DNA of 64,000 nt from Streptomyces sp. PH10-H1 (GTDB lineage: Bacteria; Actinomycetota; Actinomycetes; Streptomycetales; Streptomycetaceae): positions 1 to 64,000 of the forward strand of contig NZ_JASISZ010000003.1 of NCBI RefSeq assembly GCF_030063355.1. Reading direction: 5' to 3'. The position numbers and the translations under genes were made by a program. Under the pieces are notes generated by a model. The model did no database searches. It was given only the letters and a program-made list of their open reading frames with translations, and was not told the origin of the DNA. Below are positions 35,421 through 43,263 of this stretch, in pieces (position 1 is the first letter of the stretch; each line of letters starts with the position of its first letter).

Positions 35421-35456
35421 GGGCCGTACCCCGCCGTGGCAGGCGGGGTACGGCCC
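35421..35456 (-). terminator. Hairpin after the 35512-35850 gene
   Basis: Perfect 15-bp stem GGGCCGTACCCCGCC with GGCGGGGTACGGCCC, loop GTGGCA, located 56 bp past the stop on the minus strand and 24 bp upstream of the next gene. Confidence 0.75.
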
Positions 35457-35511
35457 ATGGGTCGCGACACGATGCGCGGGTTGATCGCGGACGGGTCCGC
35501 GGTGGGGTGGA

Positions 35512-35850
35512 TCAGCCGCCGAGCAGGCCACTGGTGGGCAGGCCGCTGGTGGGCAGGCTGTTGGTGGCCAGTCCGCTGGTCGGCAGGCCACCGGTCGGCA
35601 GGCCGCCGAGGAGACCGCCCACCGGGTCCTTCTGGGCGTTCGGGGTCGCGGTGTTGTTCCCGGTGATCTGGGAGGCGACCGGGAGGGTCTTGGCGGCGTC
35701 GGCGAGCGGCAGCCCGCCGAGCAGGGAGGTCGCCGAGGCGAGGCCGTCGACGGCCGGGAGGGCGGCGGCCGAGGCGGAACCGGCGGCGGCAGCAACGAAG
35801 GCGACGCCGAGAGCGGCGGCACCAAGGGTCTTCATGGTTCGGGTCGTCAT
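35512..35850 (-). CDS. Small secreted protein with LPTSGL repeats
   Basis: A 112-residue exported protein. The signal peptide is MKTLGAAALGVAFVAAAAGSASA with cleavage expected before ALPAVDG. The mature part is hydrophobic and Gly/Leu-rich; its last 40 residues repeat GLPTGGLPTSGLATNSLPTSGLPTSGLLGG-type units of five to seven residues. At DNA level the units are imperfect and lie in a tandem array at 35515-35620. It has no sortase motif or cysteines. The pattern suggests a structural surface protein, but no family is recognised. Confidence 0.72.
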   Translation of the reverse strand: MTTRTMKTLGAAALGVAFVAAAAGSASAAALPAVDGLASATSLLGGLPLADAAKTLPVASQITGNNTATPNAQKDPVGGLLGGLPTGGLPTSGLATNSLPTSGLPTSGLLGG

Positions 35851-35901
35851 GGCTCCGGAACGTAGTCATGACGTCACGAAGGGTGCAAGCGGGGAAAACA
35901 T

Positions 35902-35945
35902 GTGCGGGCGCGGCCGTAACCCCTGGTTCCCGGCCGCGCCCGCAC
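35902..35945 (-). terminator. Intrinsic-type hairpin after add
   Basis: Perfect 15-bp stem GTGCGGGCGCGGCCG (35902-35916) with CGGCCGCGCCCGCAC (35931-35945), ten bases past the add stop. Confidence 0.75.
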
Positions 35946-35954
35946 GTCCCCCGA

Positions 35955-37121
35955 TCAGTCCTGCGACGCGGCAGATCCGCTGGCCAGGGCCGGTGTGGCG
36001 ATGGTCTGCTGGAACAGCCACTCCGCCTTCAGCTCGGCGTATCCGGGCTTGATTACGTCATTGATCATCGCGAGACGTTCATCGAAAGGGATGAATGCTG
36101 ATTTCATCGCATTGACGGTAAACCACTGCAGGTCGTCGAGGGTGTAGTCGAAGGCCTCGACCAGGTGCTCGAATTCACGGCTCATGCTCGTGCCGCTCAT
36201 CAGCCGGTTGTCCGTGTTCACCGTGACGCGGAAGTGCAGCCGGCGCAACAGCCCGATCGGGTGTTCCGCGTACGAGACGGCGGCCGCCGTCTGCAGGTTG
36301 GACGTCGGGCACATCTCCAGCGGGATCCGCTTGTCGCGGACGTAGCTGGCCAGCGGGCCGAGCTTGACCGTGCCGTCCTCGGCGACCTGGATGTCGTCGA
36401 TGATGCGGACACCGTGGCCGAGCCGGTCGGCGCCGCACCACTGGAGTGCCTGCCAGATGGACGGCAGGCCGAAGGCCTCTCCCGCGTGGATCGTGAAGTG
36501 GTTGTTCTCCCGCTTGAGGTACTCGAAGGCGTCCAGGTGCCGGGTGGGCGGGAAGCCCGCCTCGGCGCCCGCGATGTCGAAGCCGACCACGCCCATGTCC
36601 CGGTAGCGGTTGGCGAGTTCGGCGATCTCGAGCGAGCGGGCGGCGTGCCGCATCGCGGTCAGCAGGGCGCCGACGCGGATGCGGTTGCCGTCCTCGCGCG
36701 CTCGTCGCTCGCCTTCGCGGAAGCCCTCGTTGACCGCCTCGACGACCTCTTCGAGGGTCAGGCCGGCTTCGAGGTGCTGCTCGGGGGCGTAACGGATCTC
36801 GGCGTAGACGACACCATCGGCCGCGAGGTCCTCGGCACACTCGGCTGCGACTCGCACCAGCGCCTGGCGGGTCTGCATGACCGCGCAGGTGTGGGCGAAC
36901 GTCTCCAGGTACCGCTCCAGCGAACCGGAGTCGGCGGCCTCGCGGAACCAGGTGCCGAGCTTGTCCGGATCGGACTCGGGCAGACCGGCGTAGCCGGTTT
37001 CGCGGGCGAGGTCGACGATCGTGCCGGGGCGCAGCCCGCCGTCGAGGTGGTCATGGAGGAGCACCTTGGGCGAACGACGGATCTGGTCCGGGGTCGTGGT
37101 GCTCGTTTTCTGGCTCTGCAT
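35955..37121 (-). CDS. add: Adenosine deaminase
   Basis: Converts adenosine and deoxyadenosine to inosine and deoxyinosine, the substrates for the punA product. The 388-residue protein has the zinc ligands in [13 protein letters not shown] (HxH), the catalytic blocks [10 protein letters not shown] and DRLGHGVRI, and [12 protein letters not shown] with the metal-binding Asp. The start is ATG 37121. A perfect nucleoside-regulon palindrome lies 16 bp upstream of it, so short-leader expression under that regulator is expected. It is monocistronic with its own terminator. Confidence 0.93.
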   Translation of the reverse strand: MQSQKTSTTTPDQIRRSPKVLLHDHLDGGLRPGTIVDLARETGYAGLPESDPDKLGTWFREAADSGSLERYLETFAHTCAVMQTRQALVRVAAECAEDLAADGVVYAEIRYAPEQHLEAGLTLEEVVEAVNEGFREGERRAREDGNRIRVGALLTAMRHAARSLEIAELANRYRDMGVVGFDIAGAEAGFPPTRHLDAFEYLKRENNHFTIHAGEAFGLPSIWQALQWCGADRLGHGVRIIDDIQVAEDGTVKLGPLASYVRDKRIPLEMCPTSNLQTAAAVSYAEHPIGLLRRLHFRVTVNTDNRLMSGTSMSREFEHLVEAFDYTLDDLQWFTVNAMKSAFIPFDERLAMINDVIKPGYAELKAEWLFQQTIATPALASGSAASQD

Positions 37122-37137
37122 TCACGAACGATACCGC

Positions 37138-37149
37138 CTACGCGCGTAG
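37138..37149. promoter_or_regulatory. Nucleoside-regulon operator candidate at add
   Basis: Perfect CTACGCGCGTAG in the divergent region between add (start 37121) and the hydrolase gene (start 37222). Confidence 0.75.
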
Positions 37150-37221
37150 ATCACCTGTCGTGACCGATTATTTTCCGTCCCGCCATGTAGCGCACACCAC
37201 TGCGTCTGCCATCGTTGGGCC

Positions 37222-37998
37222 ATGGCTTCGCAAGCATTACCGGCGCGGGGCGCCCGGCTCGGCAGGCCGGTCGCGCCGGGACTCGTCCCCGCCCCCCGTC
37301 GCGAGACCGGGCACACGGTCCACGCCGCGATCCTCATCCTTCCCGGCGGGGATCCTCTCAGCACCCGGCGCCGCTCTCCGCTGGCCGCCGCCCTCATGTG
37401 GCCCCTCGCCCGCCATCTGGTGCGCGAGGGCCGCGCCGAGGGTCTCGCCGCGCATGTCGTCCACTACCGCTTCCGCGGCTGGAACGGCGGCCACGCCCAC
37501 CCCGCGGCGGACGCCGAGTGGGCCGTCGGCGAGACCGTCCGCCGCTACGGTGACGTGCCGGTCTGCCTCGTCGGCATGGACATGGGCGCCCGCGCCGCCC
37601 TGCACGCCGCGGGCCATCCCGCCGTCAACTCCGTGGTCGCGCTGTCCCCCTGGCTGCCCTCCGGCGGAGAACCCGATCCGGTGAAACAGCTCATCGGACG
37701 CCAGGTCCTCATCGCCCACGGCACCGACGACTACGACACCGACCCCGAGCTCTCCTACCGGCTCGCCGAACGCGCCAAGAAGGTCAACCGGGACGTCTGC
37801 CGCTTCGAAGTCCACACCGACGGCCACAGCCTGCACCAGCACCGCGCCGAAATCTCCGCCCTCACCACCGACTTCGTCCTGGGCTCCCTGCTCGGCCGCC
37901 CCTACGCCCGCCCCGTCGCCGACGCGCTCGCCGCGCCGCCGCCGCTCGGTCTGCGCATGCCACTGGCGGCCGGTTTCGGACAATCGCTGCGGACGTGA
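37222..37998 (+). CDS. Alpha/beta hydrolase with GMDMG nucleophile elbow
   Basis: A 258-residue cytosolic alpha/beta hydrolase of the dienelactone-hydrolase-like group. The first strand and oxyanion region is AAILILPGGDPLSTRRRSP, the elbow reads VGMDMGARAAL, the acid region is LIAHGTDDYDTDP and the histidine is in VHTDGHSLHQHR. The elbow residue is Asp rather than Ser or Cys; Asp nucleophiles occur in epoxide hydrolases and dehalogenases. The ATG at 37222 is likely the start. It diverges from add and shares its operator region, so it could be part of the nucleoside regulon. Substrate unknown. It is convergent with the LysR gene (4 bp). Confidence 0.8.
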   Translation: MASQALPARGARLGRPVAPGLVPAPRRETGHTVHAAILILPGGDPLSTRRRSPLAAALMWPLARHLVREGRAEGLAAHVVHYRFRGWNGGHAHPAADAEWAVGETVRRYGDVPVCLVGMDMGARAALHAAGHPAVNSVVALSPWLPSGGEPDPVKQLIGRQVLIAHGTDDYDTDPELSYRLAERAKKVNRDVCRFEVHTDGHSLHQHRAEISALTTDFVLGSLLGRPYARPVADALAAPPPLGLRMPLAAGFGQSLRT

Positions 37999-38002
37999 GG
38001 AG

Positions 38003-38950
38003 TCAGCGCGGCAACAGCTGACCCCGCCGGCTCAGCAGGAACTTCTTGAACGCCGCGACGGGCGCGGTGTCCGGATGGCCGTCGAGCCAGGCGACCCCGA
38101 TGTAGCGGACCGCGCGCGGCGCGGAGACGGTCAGCTCGACCACGCCGGGCCGCGGCACCGCCGGGGGCGGAAGCAGGGCCACGCCGAGCCCCGCGGCCAC
38201 CAGACCCCGCAGCGTCTCGGCCTCCTCGCCCTCGAACGCGACCTTCGGCACGAACCCGGCCTCCGCGCAGAGATCGTCGGTGATGCGCCGCAGACCGTAC
38301 CCCGGTTCGAGGGCGACGAACAGATCCCCCGCGGCCTCGTCCAGCCGCACCCGCTTACGGGTCGCCAGCCGGTGGTCGGCGGGGACCACCAGCCGCAGCC
38401 GCTGCTCGTCCAGGCGGCGTACGACCAGGTCCGGCGCGTCGGGCGGCGGTGACGTCAGGCACATGTCCAGCTCGCCCGCCCGCAGCCGCTCCAGCATCGC
38501 CTCCGCGTAGTTCTGCACGAGCTGGAACTGCACGCGCGGATAGTCCGCGCGAAAGCCGCGCAGCAGCGCCGGGACGGTCTCGGAACCGAGGGTGTGCAGA
38601 AAGCCGAACGCGACCTTGCCGGTCTGCGGATCGGTGTCGACCCGTACCGCCTCGGCGGACCGCTCGACCTCGCCGAGCGCGCGCTCGGCGGACGCCAGGA
38701 AGGTCCGCCCCGCCACCGTCAGTTGCACGTTGCGGCCCCGGCGGGCGAACAGCGCGACCCCGAGGTCCTGTTCCAGCCGGACCATGGCGCGGCTCAACGT
38801 CGACTGCGGCATTCCGAGTTGCTGGGCCGCACGCGTCACATGCTCATGCCGGGCCACGGCGGCGAACTGGGCGAGCCGCGGCGCCAGCACGGCCGCCCAG
38901 GACTCGCCGTCAAGATCCGCGACAGCCGGCTGCCGCCCTGCTACGGACAT
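38003..38950 (-). CDS. LysR-family transcriptional regulator
   Basis: A 315-residue regulator. The N-terminal winged helix reads RLAQFAAVARHEHVTRAAQQLGMPQSTLSRAMVRLEQDLGVALF; the two-lobed effector domain follows (GKVAFGFLHTLGSETVPALLRGF, DLVVRRLDEQRLRLVVPADHRLA, GVALLPPP). The start at 38950 (MSVAGRQPAV) follows GGAAAAG; the frame is open upstream through the promoter. It diverges from an MFS transporter gene and is its likely regulator. Confidence 0.9.
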   Translation of the reverse strand: MSVAGRQPAVADLDGESWAAVLAPRLAQFAAVARHEHVTRAAQQLGMPQSTLSRAMVRLEQDLGVALFARRGRNVQLTVAGRTFLASAERALGEVERSAEAVRVDTDPQTGKVAFGFLHTLGSETVPALLRGFRADYPRVQFQLVQNYAEAMLERLRAGELDMCLTSPPPDAPDLVVRRLDEQRLRLVVPADHRLATRKRVRLDEAAGDLFVALEPGYGLRRITDDLCAEAGFVPKVAFEGEEAETLRGLVAAGLGVALLPPPAVPRPGVVELTVSAPRAVRYIGVAWLDGHPDTAPVAAFKKFLLSRRGQLLPR

Positions 38951-39018
38951 GTCTTTTCCGTTACGAGGCGGTGACACAACCCCCGCTGACCTCTGCTCAT
39001 GCACCATGGGATCAATAC

Positions 39019-39033
39019 TGCACTGTTTGTGCA
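39019..39033. promoter_or_regulatory. Palindrome in the LysR-MFS divergent region
   Basis: TGCAC-TGTTT-GTGCA, a symmetrical site with TGCAC repeated again near 39000. It lies 37 bp upstream of the MFS start and is the best candidate LysR-type binding site. Confidence 0.5.
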
Positions 39034-39069
39034 TTGGACGCATAAAACCGGCGGCCGTAGGTTCGTGGC

Positions 39070-40350
39070 ATGCCTCCCGCCGATACGAAGGCGTCCGCCG
39101 CACCGCGCGCGGGCGCCGCCACCCCGTTGTCTCCCGACACCACCGCCAAGCTCAGCCCCGGCAGCCCCGGCTACCGCCGCGCCAACTTCGCGCTCTTCGC
39201 CGCCGGTCTGGCGACGTTCGCGCTCCTGTACTCCACGCAGGCGCTCCTCCCCGCGATCTCCGCCGACCTCGCGCTCACCCCCGCGCAGGCCAGCCTCACG
39301 GTCACCGCCACCACCGCGGCGCTCGCCATCGCGCTGCTGCCGGTGAGCGCGCTCAGTGAGAAGTACGGCCGTACGGCGGTCATGACCGCGTCCGTCTTCA
39401 GCGCCGCGCTGCTCGCCCTCGTGATCCCCTTCGCCCCGGACCTCACCACGCTCGTGGTGCTGCGAGCCCTGCAGGGCGTCGCGCTCGCCGGGCTCCCCGC
39501 CACCGCCATGGCCTACCTCGCCGAGGAGATCCACCCCAAGGCCGTCGCCTCCGCGATCGGCCTGTACGTGGCGGGCAACAGCATCGGCGGCATGAGCTCA
39601 CGCGTCTTCTCCGGCATCGTCTCCGAGGCACTCGGCTGGCGCACGGCGCTCTTCGTCGTCGGCCTCGTCGCCATCGCCTGCGCCGCCGCCTTCCGCCTCC
39701 TCATCCCGAGGGCCCGCCACTTCCAGCCCGGCCCGGTGAACCCGCGCGCACTGTGGCGCACCATCACCGGCCATCTGTCGAACCCGCTCCTGCGGCGGCT
39801 GTACGCCATCGGCCTGCTCTTCATGGCCGTCTTCGGCGCCGTCTACACCGTGCTCGGCTACCGTCTGATGGCCGAGCCCTTCGGGCTCTCCCAGACGGCC
39901 GTCGGCCTGATCTTCCTCGTGTACCTCGTCGGCACCGCCGCATCAGCCGGATCCGGCGCCCTCCTCGGCCGCCTCGGGCGGCGCGGAGCGCTGTACGTGG
40001 CGGTGGCCCTCGCCGGCGCCGGGTTGTTGCTGACCTTGTCGGCGTCCCTGACCCTGGTTCTCGCGGGACTCGTCCTGATCACCGCCGGCTTCTTCACCGG
40101 CCACGCCGTAGCGTCGTCCTCCGTAAGCCGCACAGCGACGACGGGCCGTGCCCAGGCCTCCGCGCTGTACCTGACGGCCTACTACATCGGCAACAGCCTC
40201 GGCGGCACGGTGGGCGCTTCCGCTTTCAACGCGGCGGGCTGGGACGGAACCGTCGCGTTCGCACTGGCGGCCCTGATCGGCGTAGCGTCGATCACCCTCT
40301 ACGCAACCCGCCGCGCGGTTGTAGAACGCCGAACCGCGCTGGTCAGCTGA
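39070..40350 (+). CDS. MFS transporter (DHA1/YnfM-type efflux)
   Basis: A 426-residue membrane protein with 12 predicted helices. The N-terminal 35 residues are polar (SPDTTAKLSPGSPGYRRANF). Motifs: LSEKYGRTAVMTASV between helices 2 and 3 (the MFS motif A), VVLRALQGVALAGLPATAMAYL in helix 4-5 and GRLGRRGALYVAVAL in the second half. It resembles the arabinose-efflux/YnfM group that exports drugs or metabolites. The start at 39070 matches a promoter region shared with the LysR gene. Confidence 0.9.
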   Translation: MPPADTKASAAPRAGAATPLSPDTTAKLSPGSPGYRRANFALFAAGLATFALLYSTQALLPAISADLALTPAQASLTVTATTAALAIALLPVSALSEKYGRTAVMTASVFSAALLALVIPFAPDLTTLVVLRALQGVALAGLPATAMAYLAEEIHPKAVASAIGLYVAGNSIGGMSSRVFSGIVSEALGWRTALFVVGLVAIACAAAFRLLIPRARHFQPGPVNPRALWRTITGHLSNPLLRRLYAIGLLFMAVFGAVYTVLGYRLMAEPFGLSQTAVGLIFLVYLVGTAASAGSGALLGRLGRRGALYVAVALAGAGLLLTLSASLTLVLAGLVLITAGFFTGHAVASSSVSRTATTGRAQASALYLTAYYIGNSLGGTVGASAFNAAGWDGTVAFALAALIGVASITLYATRRAVVERRTALVS

Positions 40351-40435
40351 CGGGGAACGACGGTTCGCCTGCGGCGGGCTTGGGGTTTGCGTTCGGGCGG
40401 TTGTCGGGTGCGGGGGCCGGGTTCTCCGGGGCGGC

Positions 40436-40498
40436 GGTTCGAAATCGCCTCTTTACGTTCCGGGCGGCCCATCGAATAGCTCGGCAGCATTTCGAACC
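40436..40498 (-). repeat. Nested palindrome family, copy D (inverted and diverged)
   Basis: The outer stem pairs 40436-40445 with 40489-40498 (10 bp, GGTTCGAAAT with ATTTCGAACC). Read on the minus strand it aligns with copy C, including GCTGCCGAGCTAT, but the inner hairpin is degraded. It lies after the MFS stop, in front of the HATPase fragment. Confidence 0.82.
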
Positions 40499-40532
40499 CC
40501 CACCCCTGCGCCCCCGTCCCCCTCCGGCCGGA

Positions 40533-40853
40533 TCACATCCCGTGGCTGTCGTCGGCGGTCAGGTGGGCCCATACGAGCTTGCCGACCCCCTCGCGCGCGT
40601 CCACACCCCAGCGTCCACAGGTCAGCTCCTGCACCAGGGCGAGACCGCGCCCCCTCTCGTCATCCTCGGACGCCTGCCGCATTTCCGACGGCTTCCCGTT
40701 CGCGTCATGGACCTCGATGCGCACGCCGCCCTCCAGGCGAATGATGCGCGTCTCGACCCGCCGCCCCGGCACCTGGCCGTGCACCACGGCGTTCGTCATC
40801 AGTTCGCAAGCTACTTGCGAAAGTACGTCCTTACGCAGTGTGGGGATGCCTGG
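40533..40853 (-). pseudogene. HATPase (anti-sigma-type) fragment lacking its N-terminus
   Basis: From 40853 the frame reads PGIPTLRKDVLSQVACELMTNAVVHG, the N-box of a Streptomyces HATPase_c protein, then EVHDANGKPSEMRQASEDDERGRGLALVQEL and ends. A TGA at 40854 precedes it and no start codon lies before the N-box. The only ATG (40799) begins after the conserved glutamate of the N-box. About 40-50 N-terminal residues are missing. Such ATPases often sit beside WhiJ/AbaA-type XRE regulators, and an XRE gene does follow here, so this is likely a relic of such a module. Confidence 0.7.
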
Positions 40854-41017
40854 TCAGAACGGTGATCGACACTTGACGTGACGGACTGGGCCGTGCGCCG
40901 GGGTGAGTGATCGGATGGAGTTTCGTGCCGACGTTGCCGTCACGGTTGTCGTCATGAAGGCGGCCCGGTTGGGCCTGATCGCTCCGCAAACGGCCAGCGA
41001 CGGCGTAACTTCGAGTC

Positions 41018-42232
41018 ATGGCGAATGACCACCTGGGCGACCGTATCGGCCGACTGCGCCGCATGGCCGACCTTACCCAAGAGGGGCTGGCCGAACGGTC
41101 CGGCGTATCCGTGGACGTGGTGCGCAAGCTTGAGCAGAAGCGGAAGCATTCCGCACGCCTGCCGACACTCCACGCCCTCGCCAAGGGCCTTGGGGTAGAA
41201 GTCACATCGCTGCTGGGTGATCCGCCCGGTGTGCCCTCCAACGGTGAGGCGGAGCCTCCCGCGCTCATCGCCGTGCGGCGGGCCATCATGCCGCCGCTGT
41301 TCACCGCTCCCCCAGAGCCTCGCGACGCTGAGGCGCTGTCGCTGTCTGTGCTGTGGGCGGAGATCGCTGACGCGTGGACGCTCTACCACGGTGCTGAGTT
41401 CAGTCGCGTCATGGACGTGCTGCCTGGCATCCTCGCGGACGCACGGCTTGTCGCTTCCGTAGGTACCGACACTGAACGGGCCGCCGGACAAGCTGCCTTG
41501 GGTAAATCCCTTCAGCTTGGCGGACACCTGGCCATCCGGATGGGCAAGACGGATCTCGCGCTGAGCAGCCTTGAGCGCGCGGCAACGGCAGCCGACCTGT
41601 CGGGTGATCCCCTGCTGGCTCCGATGATCTACAACTCGGTGGCATGGGCGTACCAACGGCAGAACCGGTTGGACGACGCACAAAATGTCGCCGTTCACGC
41701 CGCTGCCAAGGTGGAGCAGAGCAACGTGCGGACGGCGGAGGGCATCCGCGTGTGGGGCGGACTGCTGATGTCCGCTGCCACGAGTTCCGCCCGGTCCGGC
41801 GACTACGACACAGCGAACGACATGATGCGGACGGCCGAGCAAGCTGCGGGGCGGCTGGCCACCATGCCACCTCCGGCAGACAGCAAGCTCTTGAGCATCT
41901 TCAACAAGTCGTCGGTACGCATCGAACGGGTACGCCTCGCAGTCCAGCACGCGCGCCCCGATGAAGCGCTGAACCTCGCGCACGGGATGCGGCTCAGCCG
42001 CGACACTCCGCCCTCGTGGCGTACGTGGCTGCTCCTGGACGTGGCACGGGCCTACACCGATGTAGGGGACGCTGAGGGGGCGGTCAGGACACTGGAGCGG
42101 CTGCAACGCATGTCCCCGGCCTGGATGCGGCATCACACGCTGGCCGTGGCCATCGTGAACGACTTGAGATCGGGTCCTGCCAATCCGCCTGGCCTGCCCA
42201 AGCTGAGTGAGTTCTTGGGGATCTCCAACTAG
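41018..42232 (+). CDS. XRE-family regulator with TPR-like C-terminal domain
   Basis: A 404-residue protein. Residues 5-65 form an XRE helix-turn-helix (LGDRIGRLRRMADLTQEGLAERSGVSVDVVRKLEQKRKHSARLPTLHALAKGLGVEVTSLL). The rest is helical with TPR-like repeats (AALGKSLQLGGHLAIRMGKTDLALSSLERAATAA, YNSVAWAYQRQNRLDDAQNVA). Similar proteins bind peptides or small ligands. Codon use is less GC-biased than in the core genes around it. It starts a run of four same-strand genes. Confidence 0.87.
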   Translation: MANDHLGDRIGRLRRMADLTQEGLAERSGVSVDVVRKLEQKRKHSARLPTLHALAKGLGVEVTSLLGDPPGVPSNGEAEPPALIAVRRAIMPPLFTAPPEPRDAEALSLSVLWAEIADAWTLYHGAEFSRVMDVLPGILADARLVASVGTDTERAAGQAALGKSLQLGGHLAIRMGKTDLALSSLERAATAADLSGDPLLAPMIYNSVAWAYQRQNRLDDAQNVAVHAAAKVEQSNVRTAEGIRVWGGLLMSAATSSARSGDYDTANDMMRTAEQAAGRLATMPPPADSKLLSIFNKSSVRIERVRLAVQHARPDEALNLAHGMRLSRDTPPSWRTWLLLDVARAYTDVGDAEGAVRTLERLQRMSPAWMRHHTLAVAIVNDLRSGPANPPGLPKLSEFLGISN

Positions 42233-42292
42233 GGCTGAAAGTGGGACGTTACGTCCCTGGGGTCGCCCCCGCTTACGCGCGAACCTGCTGTC

Positions 42293-42508
42293 ATGACGAC
42301 GGAGCAGAGAGATTCGCAGCAAACGGCGCTCGCTGTCGGCAGGCGCGCGGCTGATGCCCTGGCCGAAGCTCTGGATGCGGCGGGCTTCTCGTTGCCGTCG
42401 CTGAGCGGTGGATTCCCGCTGATGGGCACGGCCCAGGTGGAGTTGGGCGGGCTGTCGGCCGTGGAAACCCTTCGGCTGGCTCGGTGGATTCAGGAGCGTG
42501 TGCGGTGA
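42293..42508 (+). CDS. Small hypothetical protein 1 of the XRE cluster
   Basis: 71 residues starting MTTEQRDSQQTALAVGRRAADALAEALDAAGF, then SLPSLSGGFPLMGTAQVELGGLSAVETLRLARWIQERVR. Probably a helical soluble protein. It lies 60 bp after the XRE gene and its TGA overlaps the GTG of the next gene. I recognise no family; small partners of XRE regulators are common in Streptomyces. Confidence 0.7.
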   Translation: MTTEQRDSQQTALAVGRRAADALAEALDAAGFSLPSLSGGFPLMGTAQVELGGLSAVETLRLARWIQERVR

Positions 42509-42846
42509 GTCCGGACGCACAGCACGAACATTCCTCGCCCGAAGTCGGCGCGATGGCCCTGAACACCCGGAAGGACGCAGTCCCGGACGCGGTGCGGTCC
42601 GGTGTCTGGGAGGCGTGCGCGGTGAATGATCACAGCGTCCGTTGGCTGGAGGTAGGTTCCGGCCCGCCCGGGAGGATCCCCGTGCGCGTGAGCGTGGCCC
42701 AGGGGCGTGCGCAGTTCGCGTACCGCGCGTGGCTCGATCACGTCACGGGCTGCGAGGTGGAGTGCCGGACGGATGGCGCTGACTGCGAAACGGCCCTCCA
42801 GCTGCGACAGGCGCTCCGTGACACGCGTGGGAAGGCCAGGCCGTGA
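42505..42846 (+). CDS. Small hypothetical protein 2 of the XRE cluster
   Basis: 113 residues from the GTG at 42505, which overlaps the previous stop (GTGA). The block HSVRWLEVGSGPPGRIPVRVSVAQGRAQFAYRAWLDHVTGCEVECRTDGADCETALQLRQALRD has two cysteines (CEVEC) that could bind a metal. The family is unknown to me. The next gene overlaps its stop too, so the three small genes are translationally coupled. Confidence 0.7.
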   Translation: MSPDAQHEHSSPEVGAMALNTRKDAVPDAVRSGVWEACAVNDHSVRWLEVGSGPPGRIPVRVSVAQGRAQFAYRAWLDHVTGCEVECRTDGADCETALQLRQALRDTRGKARP

Positions 42847-43067
42847 GCGGCAAGCCGCCGCCGGTCGTCCTTCCGCCCCGGGGCACGGTAGTGCGTGACC
42901 TGGCGACCGGCCGCATCGGCACCCTGCGCGCGGTCATGGACCCCGGGGACCCGTACGGCAACCATCCCGAGCATTGCACCGGCTGCCTTGCCGATCTGCT
43001 CCCGCTGGGCGGCGGGCGCGAATGGACCACCGAACCCGACCAAGTGATCACGCTGACGCACGACTAG
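42843..43067 (+). CDS. Small hypothetical protein 3 of the XRE cluster
   Basis: 74 residues from the GTG at 42843 (GTGA overlap). Sequence features: PPRGTVVRDLATGRIGTLRAVMD, then HPEHCTGCLADLLPLGGG with a CxxC pair, and WTTEPDQVITLTHD. It resembles short DUF-type proteins that accompany XRE regulators, without a known function. After it, 257 bp up to the transposase hold no gene that I can support. Confidence 0.7.
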   Translation: MSGKPPPVVLPPRGTVVRDLATGRIGTLRAVMDPGDPYGNHPEHCTGCLADLLPLGGGREWTTEPDQVITLTHD

Positions 43068-43263
43068 CGGCAGATGACGGGGATCGTGCTGCCAACGCTG
43101 CCTCTTGGCGCGGCGTCTGGTGGCGAGCGTGAACGAGCGGCCGGCGCTGCGGGATTTTGGGCGGGAGCTGCCATGGGGCGAGAGAACGGGGGGCCGTACG
43201 CTGACCCGCGACTCGGGCAGGCTTCACCCCTGCCCGCAATGCGACCGAGTGGCCCCCTGGTCT

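Noticed and set aside
35515-35620. Short repeats considered as a CRISPR array
   Set aside because: The units are 15-18 bp, variable, in frame, and encode the LPTSGL repeats. There are no unique spacers.
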